From the NCBI RefSeq assembly GCF_005048205.1, contig NZ_SUMF01000028.1, positions 1 through 43,243 of the forward strand: 43,243 bases of DNA. Reading direction: 5' to 3'. This DNA is from Chitiniphilus eburneus (lineage in GTDB: Bacteria > Pseudomonadota > Gammaproteobacteria > Burkholderiales > Chitinibacteraceae). The notes beneath the pieces were generated by a model that was not told where the DNA came from, made no database searches, and saw nothing but the letters and a program-made list of their open reading frames with translations. The translations under genes and the position numbers were made by a program. Within the stretch, counting starts at the first letter, position 1. Each line of letters starts with the position of its first letter. Below are positions 17,949-26,123 of this stretch, one piece after another.

Positions 17949-19455
17949 GCTCGATGTCCTCCGTAATCAGTCCATCCAGCGTTTCCACCAGCGCATCCAT
18001 CTGTTGCCAGAACGCGCGCCCTTCGGTTTGCCATTGGTCCCAGGCAGAGCGCAGCGATACCGCGTCGCCATTGCCGTCGGTGGCAATGGCGGCGGCCATG
18101 CGCTTCACGTACAGCGGGATCGAGAGGTTGCCCGCATTGGCACCGATTTCGGCCAGTGTGGCGACCTTGGCGAAACCAGGCACATCCGCAAAGACCTTGA
18201 AAGCGCTCAGGATACGCTGCTGGTGCCCAGGCTTGAGAAAGCTCTGCGCCCGTTCCCGCGTGACCTCGTTCACTGCATCAATGAAGATCACCTTGCCCTT
18301 GCGAGCGGCTGGCTTCTTGCGGTTGCAGATGACGATGCAGGACTCCATCGGGGAGTTGTAGAACAGATTGGGGCCCAAGCCGATGATGGCCTCGACCCAG
18401 TCTTGTTCGACCATCTTGGCGCGCATGGCTTGTTCCTCGTTACGGAACAAGACGCCATGGGGCCATAGCACCGCACACCGACCCTTGGCGCTGAGGCTGG
18501 TCAGGATGTGTTGCTGGAACGCATAGTCTGCGCGGCCCTGCGGCGGCGTGCCCAGCGAGTTGCGGCCCCACTTGTCGCTGCTCCAGGCCTCGCGGTTCCA
18601 CTGCTTGATGGAGTACGGCGGGTTGGCCAGGATCACGTCGAACTGACGCAGGCGGTCGCCCTCAATATGTTTAGGATCGGCCAGCGTGTCGCCGCGGCTG
18701 ATCTCGAAGTCTTCCACCCCGTGCAGGAACAGGTTCATGCGGGCGATGGATGAGGTGATGAGGTTGCGCTCCTGCCCGTATAGCTTGAGGGTGCGGTATT
18801 CGCCGCCCGAGCGCTTCACTTCATCCAGGGCCGAAATCAGCATGCCACCGGTGCCACAGGTGGGGTCGTAAATCGACTCGCCCGCCTGCGGCGCCAAAAG
18901 CTGCGTCATCAGGTGCACGACAGTGCGGTTGGTATAGAACTCGGCCGCCGTGTGGCCTGAGTCGTCGGCGAACTTCTTGATCAGGTATTCGTAGGCATTG
19001 CCCAACTCATCCTCGGGCACGTTGGCCACCGAAAGCGTCTGGGTCGAGAAGTGCTCGATCAGGTTCTTCAGCGTTTCATCGGGCAGACGCTCGCGGTTGG
19101 TCCACGGGGCATCGCCGAAGATGCCATCGAGCATGTCCGGGTTGGCCGACTCGATGGCGCGCATGGCCTTCTGGATGGCGCTGCCAACATTCTTCGGCGT
19201 TTGCCGCACATCGTTCCAATGCGCGCCCTCGGGGATCTGAAACCGGTGGTTCTCAGCAAACTCGGCGTAGGACAGGTCGCCGTCCGAATCGGCCAGCGCA
19301 GCTTGGTACTCCTCGTCCCAGACATCCGAGACGCGCTTGTAGAACAGCAGTGGAAAGATGAACTGCTTGTAGTCGCCGGCGTCGATCAGGCCGCGCAGCA
19401 AAACGGCCGCGCCCCAGAGGTAGCTTTCGAGGTCTTGTTGGGTGATACGGCTCAT
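17941..19455 (-). CDS. hsdM: type I restriction-modification methylase, second HsdM
   Basis: This is an adenine-N6 DNA methyltransferase subunit. The 504-residue product has the HsdM N-terminal helical domain (about 1-140), the SAM-binding motif DPTCGTGG at 197-204 and the catalytic NPPY at 278-281, all intact. I choose the ATG at 19455: it overlaps the upstream hsdM stop as ATGA and has AAGGAGG about 9 bases upstream, whereas the ATG at 19464 touches that site directly. It is homologous throughout to the hsdM just upstream, but clearly diverged (for example YDPTCGTGG against YDPACGTGG, NPPY against NPPF), so it is not a recent duplicate. Confidence 0.92.
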   Translation of the reverse strand: MSRITQQDLESYLWGAAVLLRGLIDAGDYKQFIFPLLFYKRVSDVWDEEYQAALADSDGDLSYAEFAENHRFQIPEGAHWNDVRQTPKNVGSAIQKAMRAIESANPDMLDGIFGDAPWTNRERLPDETLKNLIEHFSTQTLSVANVPEDELGNAYEYLIKKFADDSGHTAAEFYTNRTVVHLMTQLLAPQAGESIYDPTCGTGGMLISALDEVKRSGGEYRTLKLYGQERNLITSSIARMNLFLHGVEDFEISRGDTLADPKHIEGDRLRQFDVILANPPYSIKQWNREAWSSDKWGRNSLGTPPQGRADYAFQQHILTSLSAKGRCAVLWPHGVLFRNEEQAMRAKMVEQDWVEAIIGLGPNLFYNSPMESCIVICNRKKPAARKGKVIFIDAVNEVTRERAQSFLKPGHQQRILSAFKVFADVPGFAKVATLAEIGANAGNLSIPLYVKRMAAAIATDGNGDAVSLRSAWDQWQTEGRAFWQQMDALVETLDGLITEDIERV

Positions 19456-20948
19456 TTCAGCCATCCTCCTTCGGTCATGACCTGCGCGAGCCGCTCTTCT
19501 GCCTTACGGCAGCGAGTCAGTGCGTCCATGAAGGCCTTGATGGCCTCAGGCAGCGGAGGAATGTCTTCTTGCAGCGGTGGTAATACGTAGCGCGAAATGT
19601 TCAGCGTCCAGTCCTCGGCCTTGATCTCATCGAGGGTGACCACGCGAACTGCATCCTGTACATCGGCAAAGCCGCGATACCAAGCAAGGATATCAGCGGC
19701 GTGTTCGGGCTCCAGGTAGTTTTGCGCTCTCCCTCGGCGGAACAACCGCGACGCGTCGGCGATCAGCACCTTTTTCTTGTGCTCGGCTGGCTTGCGCTTG
19801 CGCAGCACAAGGATGCATGCGGCGAGTCCCGTGCCGTAGAACAGATTCGGTGCCAGACCAATGACGGCCTCGACCAAGTCCATTTCCAGCAGCTTTTGCC
19901 GGATGTGGCCTTCTGCCCCTTTGCGGAACAGGGCCCCCTGGGGTAGCACCACGGCCATGCGGCCAGTCACATCGGCCATCGACTTGACCATGTGTTGCAC
20001 CCACGCAAAGTCGCCGCTGGATGATGGTGGCAGGCCAGCAAAGCTGCGGCCAAAGGGGTCGTTCAGCCACAGGTCTTCACCCCACTTTTCGAGCGAGAAC
20101 GGCGGATTGGCGATGACGCAGTCGAAGACAGCAAGCCGATCGCCCTCAAAGAAGGCCGGGTTGCGCAGCGTGTCGCCGCGCACCACCTGGAAGTCCTCGA
20201 TGCCATGGAGAAACAAGTTCATCCGCGCGATGGACGAGGTGGTGAGGTTTTTCTCCTGCCCGTACAGCTTGCCCCACAGCCGCTTGACGTCGCCGTGCAT
20301 CTCTTGGACGTGCTGCACTGCCGCCAGCAGCATGCCGCCGGTGCCACAAGCCGGGTCATAAATGGTCTCGGCCTCCTTGGGGTCGAGCATGTCGATCATC
20401 AGCCGCACCACGCTGCGCGGGGTATAGAACTCGCCGGCCTTCTTGTTGGTGGCGTCGGCAAATTTCTTGATCAGGTACTCGTAGGCATCACCAAGCAGAT
20501 CGGATGTGACGTTCTGATTGCCAAACGGCAACTTCGAAAAGTGCTCGATCAGGTCCTTGAGCAAGGCGTCTGACAGCCGCTCCTTGTTCGACCACTGGGC
20601 GTCGCCGAACACGCCATACAGGGTGTCCGGGTTGGCTTTCTCGATCTCGCGCATCGCGCGCTGAAGGGCCGCACCAACATTGCTGGCCTTGGTGCGAATG
20701 TCGTTCCAGTGGCAGTCCTCGGGGATCTGAAAGCGGTGCGACTCGGGAAACCAGGCCAGTTGCTCGTCGCCGGTTTCATCAACGATCTCCTGGTACTCCT
20801 CATCCCAGACATCGCAGATGCGCTTGAAGAACAGCAGCGGGAAAATGTAGGTCTTGAAGTCAGCCGCATCCACCGGGCCGCGCAGGATATTGGCGGACTC
20901 CCAGAGATGGCCTTCGAGTTGGCTGAGAGTGACTTGGTCTGCACTCAT
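19452..20948 (-). CDS. hsdM: type I restriction-modification methylase, first HsdM
   Basis: First gene of the operon, 498 residues. It has the HsdM N-terminal domain, DPACGTGG at 198-205 (SAM binding) and NPPF at 281-284 (catalysis), and ends in a helical tail (about 465-495) that would contact HsdS. Both hsdM genes keep every motif needed for activity. A normal type I methylase is M2S with two identical M subunits, so two distinct M genes with one S imply either a mixed M1M2S enzyme or two alternative methylases. The ATG at 20948 has AAGGA about 10 bases upstream. Confidence 0.92.
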   Translation of the reverse strand: MSADQVTLSQLEGHLWESANILRGPVDAADFKTYIFPLLFFKRICDVWDEEYQEIVDETGDEQLAWFPESHRFQIPEDCHWNDIRTKASNVGAALQRAMREIEKANPDTLYGVFGDAQWSNKERLSDALLKDLIEHFSKLPFGNQNVTSDLLGDAYEYLIKKFADATNKKAGEFYTPRSVVRLMIDMLDPKEAETIYDPACGTGGMLLAAVQHVQEMHGDVKRLWGKLYGQEKNLTTSSIARMNLFLHGIEDFQVVRGDTLRNPAFFEGDRLAVFDCVIANPPFSLEKWGEDLWLNDPFGRSFAGLPPSSSGDFAWVQHMVKSMADVTGRMAVVLPQGALFRKGAEGHIRQKLLEMDLVEAVIGLAPNLFYGTGLAACILVLRKRKPAEHKKKVLIADASRLFRRGRAQNYLEPEHAADILAWYRGFADVQDAVRVVTLDEIKAEDWTLNISRYVLPPLQEDIPPLPEAIKAFMDALTRCRKAEERLAQVMTEGGWLK

Positions 20949-21423
20949 TGTTTTTGTCCTTGGCAGTTTTCTCTGGTGCCTGTAACCCGGCGCAGGTTTG
21001 GCATTATCAACGCCATCCTGTGCCTGTGGATCGCTGGGCCGCAGGCAGTACTGTACTTCTGAAAGGTGGTGACGATCGGGTGGAGCACCAATGTTCTAAC
21101 GCTCAAGGCGTTCGTAGGCCGTTGGTGCTCCTTCATGCAAGCTTTGGTTTTTCGATGCACGTGCCGGCGAAGTTCCGAAACTATCCACATTTGCGGTCAA
21201 AGGACCGACTGTGCCACCGCGGCCCGACGCCCACCGGGTAAAGACGCATGATGACCTGCTCTGTTCCCCAGCTACTCATCGAGTCGCATAGGAAGGCTTG
21301 TGGCGTCTGAAAAGGCCCGACGAGCGCGGGTAACAGCCGGTGGGTCATGGTCCACTGAATGGCCCGCTAGAAGGTCACGAAAAAGAAAAGGCCCTGAAAA
21401 ATCAGGGCCTTATTCAAGGTTTT
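20949..21423. other. gene-free region between hsdM and the 3' end of ssrA
   Basis: No gene, integrase remnant or second copy of the ssrA 3' end was found in these 475 bases. A perfect 10-bp inverted repeat GGAGCACCAA (21082-21091) and TTGGTGCTCC (21122-21131) encloses AACGC-TCAAG-GCGTT (21098-21112), making an extended stem-loop in the hsdM leader or its flank. The ssrA terminator lies at the right end. Confidence 0.5.
21379..21411 (-). terminator. Rho-independent terminator of ssrA
   Basis: A perfect 10-bp stem (AAGGCCCTGA/TCAGGGCCTT, 21388-21411) with a 4-base loop is followed on the - strand by a T-rich tract (complement of 21379-21387). It begins 12 bases past the CCA end of tmRNA. Confidence 0.85.
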
Positions 21424-21789
21424 TGGTGGAGCCGGCGGGAGTCGAACCCGCGTCCGAAAGTCCTCCACGAAGAGTTCTACATGCTTAGCCAGGTCTATTG
21501 GGATTTAACCCGTTACACGCCGGCCGACAGGCTTGTAACAAGCGAGTGACCTTGGATTTAGCCCCTGACCAAGTCACCCGGCCAGAAGCGATCTGATGTT
21601 AAGTGACGCTGCTGCGGGTTGCCCCGCCCGGCCCATCAGAAAACCGGTGCAGCGTCCAGCTGGTTATTAAGCAGCTAGAGCGTAAGTTTCGTCGTTTGCG
21701 ACTATTACTATTCAGTGTTTAACGGGGTGACTGAGATCCCGGCATGCCCTCATCCGCTTTGCAACCCCCGTCGAAACCATGGCGGCCCC
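21424..21789 (-). ncRNA. ssrA: transfer-messenger RNA (tmRNA)
   Basis: tmRNA rescues stalled ribosomes and tags the unfinished protein for proteolysis. The 366-nt gene begins GGGGCCGCCATGG (5' end at 21789) and ends GGCTCCACCA (21424). GGGGCCG pairs with CGGCTCC as the acceptor stem, with one G-U, and the T arm GGTTCGACTCC is standard. The tag frame at 21670-21699 reads ANDETYALAA, followed by TAATAA; this is the tag known from Neisseria and relatives. A TACAAT -10 lies at 21802-21807 with no clear -35. It is one continuous molecule, not the permuted two-piece form. Its 3' end faces the restriction and phage region. Confidence 0.97.
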
Positions 21790-21994
21790 AGATGAACTTC
21801 CATTGTACCCCGCATCCGCCTTGCGTGGCGAATCGCTTGAGGCGCGCGCGGGGAGAGCCTTCGCCGGGCGCGGGCGGGGCGTGCGAAGCGCCTTGAACGG
21901 CGATCGATCGGGCATCCTTCGGCCGTAGCTGGCGGGGCGTTATGGCAGGTGAGGTGGCAAGTCCGGCCTGGGCGGCAGGACTTTGTTCATTGCC

Positions 21995-22762
21995 TCAGTT
22001 CAGGCCGTATTTGCCACGCAGTTTGGTCAGGGTGCCGTTGGTTTCCAGGCGGCGGATGGCTGCGTCGATCGTTCGCAGGTCCGCTTCGGGGACGCTGGCT
22101 TTGCTCAACATCAGGTGCACCGGGGCCTGGTTGGGGACGAAGGTGAGCTGGGTGACCGGCAGTTTGGCGATATAGCGGGCTTCGTAGAATACGGCGCCCA
22201 CGTCGCCGAGGATCAGGTCGGCGCGGCGGGCCTTGAGCATGCGTATGCCTTGGTCGAAGGTCTCGAAATGCTGGAGCTGGCCGCTGGCCTTCAAATCGGG
22301 CAGGTAGCGTGCGTAATCGTCGCCGTACCAGCCGCTGTTGGGGGCGAGCAGGCTGATGCGGCCGCTCAGCAGGTTGTCGAAGGAGCGGATGCTGGCGAAG
22401 CGCGTCGCCTCCTCGCTGCGGGCGAACAGGCCGATGGTCTCGGAACGATAGGCGATGGTGAACCAGCTAAAACGGCGGCGCTCGGGCGTGGGCGACGCCG
22501 CGAACAGGACGTCGAGCTGGCCTTCCTTGTGCATCAGATGGCGACGCTGGCGCGGGATGTCCTCGCGGAATACCAGCGTGCAGCCCGCCTCCTTGAAAAT
22601 GGCCTCCATCAATTCGATGTCCAGCCCGCTGGGCTTGCCCAGGGTATTGAGCTGCGAATAGGGCGGCCAGTCTTCCACGGCCACGCTGAGGGGCTTGCTG
22701 CACGCAGCCCAGACGAAGGTGGGAAACACACAGGCCAGGATGAATGCGGGCAGGATTTTCAT
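21995..22762 (-). CDS. periplasmic substrate-binding protein, SBP_bac_3 family
   Basis: The 255-residue protein has a signal peptide (MKILPAFILACVFPTFVWA, cleaved before ACSK) and the type 3 solute-binding fold, with VAVEDWPPYSQLN at the start of the mature form and LDIELMEAIFKEAGC for lobe I. Such proteins bind amino acids or similar small solutes, but no permease or ATPase gene is adjacent, so this may be an orphan or sensor-type protein. The chosen ATG at 22762 begins the signal peptide; nine extra upstream residues would spoil it. A second orphan of the same family is at 40436-41203. Confidence 0.8.
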   Translation of the reverse strand: MKILPAFILACVFPTFVWAACSKPLSVAVEDWPPYSQLNTLGKPSGLDIELMEAIFKEAGCTLVFREDIPRQRRHLMHKEGQLDVLFAASPTPERRRFSWFTIAYRSETIGLFARSEEATRFASIRSFDNLLSGRISLLAPNSGWYGDDYARYLPDLKASGQLQHFETFDQGIRMLKARRADLILGDVGAVFYEARYIAKLPVTQLTFVPNQAPVHLMLSKASVPEADLRTIDAAIRRLETNGTLTKLRGKYGLN

Positions 22763-22859
22763 GGTTGTTGTTCTTGCCGGATATGCCACGGGTATATTGA
22801 ACGCTTGGGGCGTAAGCGTCGAGCGCTTGATGAAGAGTGGTGGCGGATCGGGGCCGGAT

Positions 22860-23372
22860 TCAATCCTGCGGCGGCGTTGCCCAATGGCTCAGCCAGTCGG
22901 ACAACGGTGGGGAGGGGGCGTCGTGTCCTGCCAACGCCATCAGTTCCGAGGTGGCCACCGAACCGCCCGTCTGCCGCAGGAAGCGGACGCGGATGGCGGC
23001 AACGGCCACCGATTCGCCCTGTCGTACCACACGTTGTTCCAGGAAGATCGACTTGTCGTCCCAGCCCAGGACGCGGGTGTGGATCTCGAAGCGCTGGAAT
23101 ACCGTCAGCGCGTGCCGGAACTGCATCGTGGCCATGGTGGCCACTGGAAACCAGCCGGCGGCCTTGATCCTGCTGGCCAGCCCGCTACGCAGCATCAGGT
23201 CGGTGCGGCCGAGATCGAGCAGGGTGAAGTAACGCCCGTTGTTCACGTGGCGGTAGAGATCCAGATCGTTCGGCCATACCCGCAGCGATGTGATGCACGG
23301 CCCGAGCAGAGCGCAGGGCGGTCGGCGGCGGGCGGTGAGCCATAGCCAGAGCAGGCGCAGGTACAGGTTCAT
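22860..23372 (-). CDS. hotdog-fold acyl-CoA thioesterase-like protein
   Basis: The 170-residue protein matches the 4HBT/THEM6-like group: an N-terminal hydrophobic helix (MNLYLRLLWLWLTA), then RVWPNDLDLYRHVNNGRYF, where the Asp and the HVNNG segment mark the active-site loop and helix of hotdog thioesterases. It would hydrolyse an acyl-CoA whose identity is unknown. The ATG at 23372 places the hydrophobic helix at the N-terminus; an alternative start 21 bases upstream (MPMLANV) is possible. It is divergent from acuI. Confidence 0.75.
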   Translation of the reverse strand: MNLYLRLLWLWLTARRRPPCALLGPCITSLRVWPNDLDLYRHVNNGRYFTLLDLGRTDLMLRSGLASRIKAAGWFPVATMATMQFRHALTVFQRFEIHTRVLGWDDKSIFLEQRVVRQGESVAVAAIRVRFLRQTGGSVATSELMALAGHDAPSPPLSDWLSHWATPPQD

Positions 23373-23453
23373 GACGTTCGCCAGCATGGGCATTGAGGGT
23401 TATCGTTATCCCCATTGCTTGTCACTGCGTCAAATTCTCGCTACGGAGGCCCC

Positions 23454-24437
23454 ATGTTCAGAACGATTCTGTTGCGTCGGGAGGACGGTTGTTTCGAAGC
23501 GCGCGCGACCGAGTTGGAAGAGGTCGCGCTGCCCGACGGCGACATCCTGCTCGGCGTGCATTACTCCACGCTCAACTACAAGGATGCCCTGGCGATCACC
23601 GATCGCGGCCCGGTGGTGCGTGCCTGGCCGATGGTGCCCGGCATCGATGGGGCGGGGGAGGTGCTGGAATCGGCCCATCCCGATTTTCGTCCCGGCGATC
23701 TGGTGGTGCTCAACGGCTGGGGCGTGGGGGAGGTGCATTGGGGCTGCCTGGCGCAAAAGGCGCGCCTGAAGGGGGATTGGCTGGTGAAGTTGCCGGCGGG
23801 GTTCTCCACGCGGCAGGCGATGGCGGTGGGAACGGCTGGATACACGGCCATGCTGTGCGTGCAGGCGCTGGAAGCGCACGGCGTGCGGCCGGCCGACGGG
23901 CCGGTGCTGGTGACGGGCGCCACCGGCGGCGTGGGGTCGGTGGCGGTGATGCTGCTGGCGCGTCTGGGGTACGAGGTGGCGGCGCTGACCGGCAAGGCCG
24001 ATGCCGGCGCCTATCTGCAAATCCTCGGCGCGCGTGAGGTCCTGGAGCGCGGCGAGTTCGCGCAGCCGGGCAAGCCGTTACAGAAGGAACGCTGGGCGGC
24101 GGTGATCGATACCGCCGGCAGCCATACCCTGGCCAATGCCTGCGCGCAGGTGCGTTACGGCGGTGCCGTGGCGGCCTGCGGCCTGGCGCAGGGCATGGAT
24201 TTCCCAGCAACGGTGGCGCCGTTCATCCTGCGCGGGGTCACGCTCCACGGGATCGACAGCGTGTACGCCCCGTTGGCCAGGCGGCAGCAGGCCTGGCAGC
24301 GCCTGGGGCGCGATCTGGACGTGGCGGGGCTGGAGCAGATCGTGACCGAGATCAGCCTGGCGCAGACGCTGACGGCCGCGCAGGACATCATGGCCGGGCG
24401 GCATCGCGGGCGGTTCGTGGTGGACGTGAATCGCTAG
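23454..24437 (+). CDS. acuI: acrylyl-CoA reductase (NADPH) / YhdH-family quinone oxidoreductase
   Basis: This cytosolic MDR-superfamily enzyme of 327 residues reduces acryloyl-CoA to propionyl-CoA with NADPH. The N-terminal catalytic domain has HYSTLNYKDALAITDRGPVV, close to the AcuI/YhdH signature; there are no zinc ligands, as expected for this branch. The Rossmann motif is TGATGGVGSVAVMLLARLGY at about 146-165, and the C-terminus returns to RFVVDVNR. An ACGGAGG site precedes the ATG at 23454. The stop TAG at 24435-24437 is also the CTAG target of the mobile element that follows. Confidence 0.88.
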   Translation: MFRTILLRREDGCFEARATELEEVALPDGDILLGVHYSTLNYKDALAITDRGPVVRAWPMVPGIDGAGEVLESAHPDFRPGDLVVLNGWGVGEVHWGCLAQKARLKGDWLVKLPAGFSTRQAMAVGTAGYTAMLCVQALEAHGVRPADGPVLVTGATGGVGSVAVMLLARLGYEVAALTGKADAGAYLQILGAREVLERGEFAQPGKPLQKERWAAVIDTAGSHTLANACAQVRYGGAVAACGLAQGMDFPATVAPFILRGVTLHGIDSVYAPLARRQQAWQRLGRDLDVAGLEQIVTEISLAQTLTAAQDIMAGRHRGRFVVDVNR

Positions 24438-24702
24438 GGCATGTCGTCACATGTTTCACGACAGCGTTTGGTGCAGTTCGGGATGCCCTGCAAGGATCTG
24501 GACGCGCGGCGGTATGGATACCGCCAGCGGCCTGCGACGCCGCATGGCGCCCGAAATGCACCGAACCCGCAGGGCTGGGCCGAAAAAACACCCTCCACTG
24601 CGTTGCACGCCTTGCCAATAACCGGTTATTGCCTGCGTCGTGCGCCTGGTGTCTGGTGCTTTTTCGGCCCAGCGCTGCCGCGAAACAGGTGACGACACGC
24701 CC
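24437..24702. mobile_element. MITE-like palindromic element, copy A, inserted at CTAG
   Basis: A 266-bp element with 24-bp imperfect terminal inverted repeats (24437-24460 begins GGGCATGTCGTCAC; 24679-24702 ends GTGACGACACGCCC; 21 of 24 match), flanked by TA in CTAG on both sides (24434-24437 and 24702-24705). Without a nested 110-bp insert it is 156 bp and matches the reverse complement of copy B (37093-37251) along its length. It encodes no protein. TA duplication inside CTAG is the target pattern known for IS630/Tc1-type elements. It lies between convergent acuI and gph, where the stem could also stop transcription. Confidence 0.75.
24569..24678. mobile_element. 110-bp palindromic element nested in copy A
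   Basis: The ends GCAGGGCTGGGCCGAAAAA (24569-) and TTTTTCGGCCCAGCGCTGC (-24678) are 24-bp inverted repeats with two mismatches. The centre is a perfect palindrome CAATAACCGGTTATTG (24616-24631), exactly at the midpoint of the element. It is absent from copy B, where the flanks join as AACCCG-GT-CGCGAAAC. It may therefore be a second, later miniature element. Confidence 0.7.
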
Positions 24703-24717
24703 TAGAAAGGGGCGCCG

Positions 24718-25371
24718 CTAGCGGGGCAGGTGTCGCAGCAGGTCCAGCGGGTGCTCGATGCCGACATCGGCACCCCAGGCATGCGGCAGGTCAGTGTGGG
24801 CGATATAGCCCCAGTGCGCCAGCGCGGTCTTCATGCCCACGGAGCGGCCGGCGGCGATATCGCGCTCGGCGTCGCCCACGTACCAGCAGCGTTCGGGTGC
24901 CACGCCCAGGGCCTCTGCGGCGAAGCGCATCGGGCGCGGGTCGGGCTTGGCCACGCCGACGGTATCGCCCGATACCACCACGCCCGGCGCGCTGGGCCAG
25001 TCCAGGCGCAGGATTAGTGGGTCGGTGAAGCGCATGGGCTTGTTGGTGACGATGCCCCAGGGCAGTCCGCGCTGCGCCAGCGCTTCGATCAGCGGCGCGA
25101 TGCCGTCGAACAGTCGCGTTTCGTCGCACAGATGGCTTTCGTAGTGATCGAGAAAACGTTCGCGCAGCAGCGCGAAGGCGGCATCGTCCGGTGTGATGCC
25201 GTAACCCAGCCCGATCAGCCCCCGCGCGCCATGGCTGGCCAGCGGGCGAATCGCGCTGTAGGGCTGGGGCGGCAGGCCTTCCTCCAGCAGCATGCGATTG
25301 AGCGCGCCGCCCAGGTCGGCTGCCGTATCGGCGAGTGTACCGTCCAGATCGAAAAGCACTGCTTGAACCAT
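24718..25371 (-). CDS. gph: phosphoglycolate phosphatase
   Basis: A HAD-superfamily hydrolase of 217 residues. Motif I is DLDGTLADT at about 8-16, the cap follows (about 20-85), then VTNKP (motif II), KPDPRPMRF (motif III) and VGDAERDI (motif IV). Gph removes phosphate from 2-phosphoglycolate, including that formed in repair of oxidative DNA damage. The ATG at 25371 is 29 bases after ubiG; longer open frames upstream belong to ubiG in another frame. It ends the mtaD-ubiG-gph operon. HAD enzymes vary in substrate, and the name rests on family resemblance and the conserved ubiG-gph pairing. Confidence 0.85.
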   Translation of the reverse strand: MVQAVLFDLDGTLADTAADLGGALNRMLLEEGLPPQPYSAIRPLASHGARGLIGLGYGITPDDAAFALLRERFLDHYESHLCDETRLFDGIAPLIEALAQRGLPWGIVTNKPMRFTDPLILRLDWPSAPGVVVSGDTVGVAKPDPRPMRFAAEALGVAPERCWYVGDAERDIAAGRSVGMKTALAHWGYIAHTDLPHAWGADVGIEHPLDLLRHLPR

Positions 25372-25400
25372 GATGGGATATTCCTGTGCGCCGTTGGCGC

Positions 25401-26114
25401 TTACTCGGGCTTGCGGCAAGCCATCAGATAATTCACGTCCGTATCGCCACCCAGCGTATAGCCACGGCTCACCGGGTTGTAGTGCAGCCCGGTCAGCGCC
25501 TGGGTATCCAGGCCGGCGGTGCGGGCCATGCGCGACAGTTCGGATGGCTTGAGGAAGCGGGCGTACTCGTGGGTGCCGCGCGGCAGCATGCCCAGCACGT
25601 ATTCGGCGCCCAGCACCGCCAGCAGATAACTCTTGGCGTTGCGGTTGAGCGTGGAAAAGAACACCCAGCCGCCCGGCCTGGCCAGGCGAGCGCAGGCCGC
25701 GACGACGCTGGCGGGCGAAGGCACGTGTTCCAGCATCTCCAGGCAGGTCACGATATCGAAGCTTTCCGGCGCTTCCTCGGCCAGCGCCTCGACCGCGACA
25801 TGGCGATATTCCACATTGGGCTGGCCGGTTTCGATCAGGTGCAGTTTGGCGATCTTCAGCGACTTCTCGGCCAGGTCGATGCCGGTCACCTGCGCACCGC
25901 GCTGCGCCAGCCCTTCGGACAGGATGCCGCCGCCGCAGCCCACGTCCACCACCCGGCTTGCGCTCAGCGTGGCGTGCTGCTCGATGAAATCCAGGCGCAG
26001 CGGATTGATGTCGTGCAGCGGCTTGAATTCGCTGTCCTTGTCCCACCACTTGTGGGCGAGCGCGGAAAACTTGGCGATTTCCGCAGCGTCGGCGTTGAGC
26101 ACGGGTTCAGTCAT
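25401..26114 (-). CDS. ubiG: ubiquinone biosynthesis O-methyltransferase
   Basis: This class I SAM-dependent methyltransferase (237 residues) carries out both O-methylations of the ubiquinone pathway, at the inner membrane surface. It begins with the UbiG hallmark KFSALAHKWWDKDSEFKPLH, has the SAM motif VVDVGCGGGILSEGLA at about 54-69, and LEMLEHVPSP (motif post-II) at about 128-137. It lies 9 bases after mtaD and 29 bases before gph, so all three are probably one transcript. Together with the cytochrome bd genes, it fits a respiring organism with ubiquinone. Confidence 0.93.
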   Translation of the reverse strand: MTEPVLNADAAEIAKFSALAHKWWDKDSEFKPLHDINPLRLDFIEQHATLSASRVVDVGCGGGILSEGLAQRGAQVTGIDLAEKSLKIAKLHLIETGQPNVEYRHVAVEALAEEAPESFDIVTCLEMLEHVPSPASVVAACARLARPGGWVFFSTLNRNAKSYLLAVLGAEYVLGMLPRGTHEYARFLKPSELSRMARTAGLDTQALTGLHYNPVSRGYTLGGDTDVNYLMACRKPE

Positions 26115-26123
26115 CGATGGGTC

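Noticed and set aside
20949-21423. Possible integrase remnant or attR beside ssrA
   Set aside because: No integrase-like motif in any frame and no second copy of the ssrA 3' end within the window.
24600-24640. tRNA-like or attachment site at the palindrome CAATAACCGGTTATTG
   Set aside because: The palindrome lies exactly at the centre of the nested 110-bp element, which explains it better.
24718-26049. 443-residue frame joining part of ubiG to gph as a fusion
   Set aside because: The first half is out of frame with ubiG and has no family similarity; gph begins normally at 25371.
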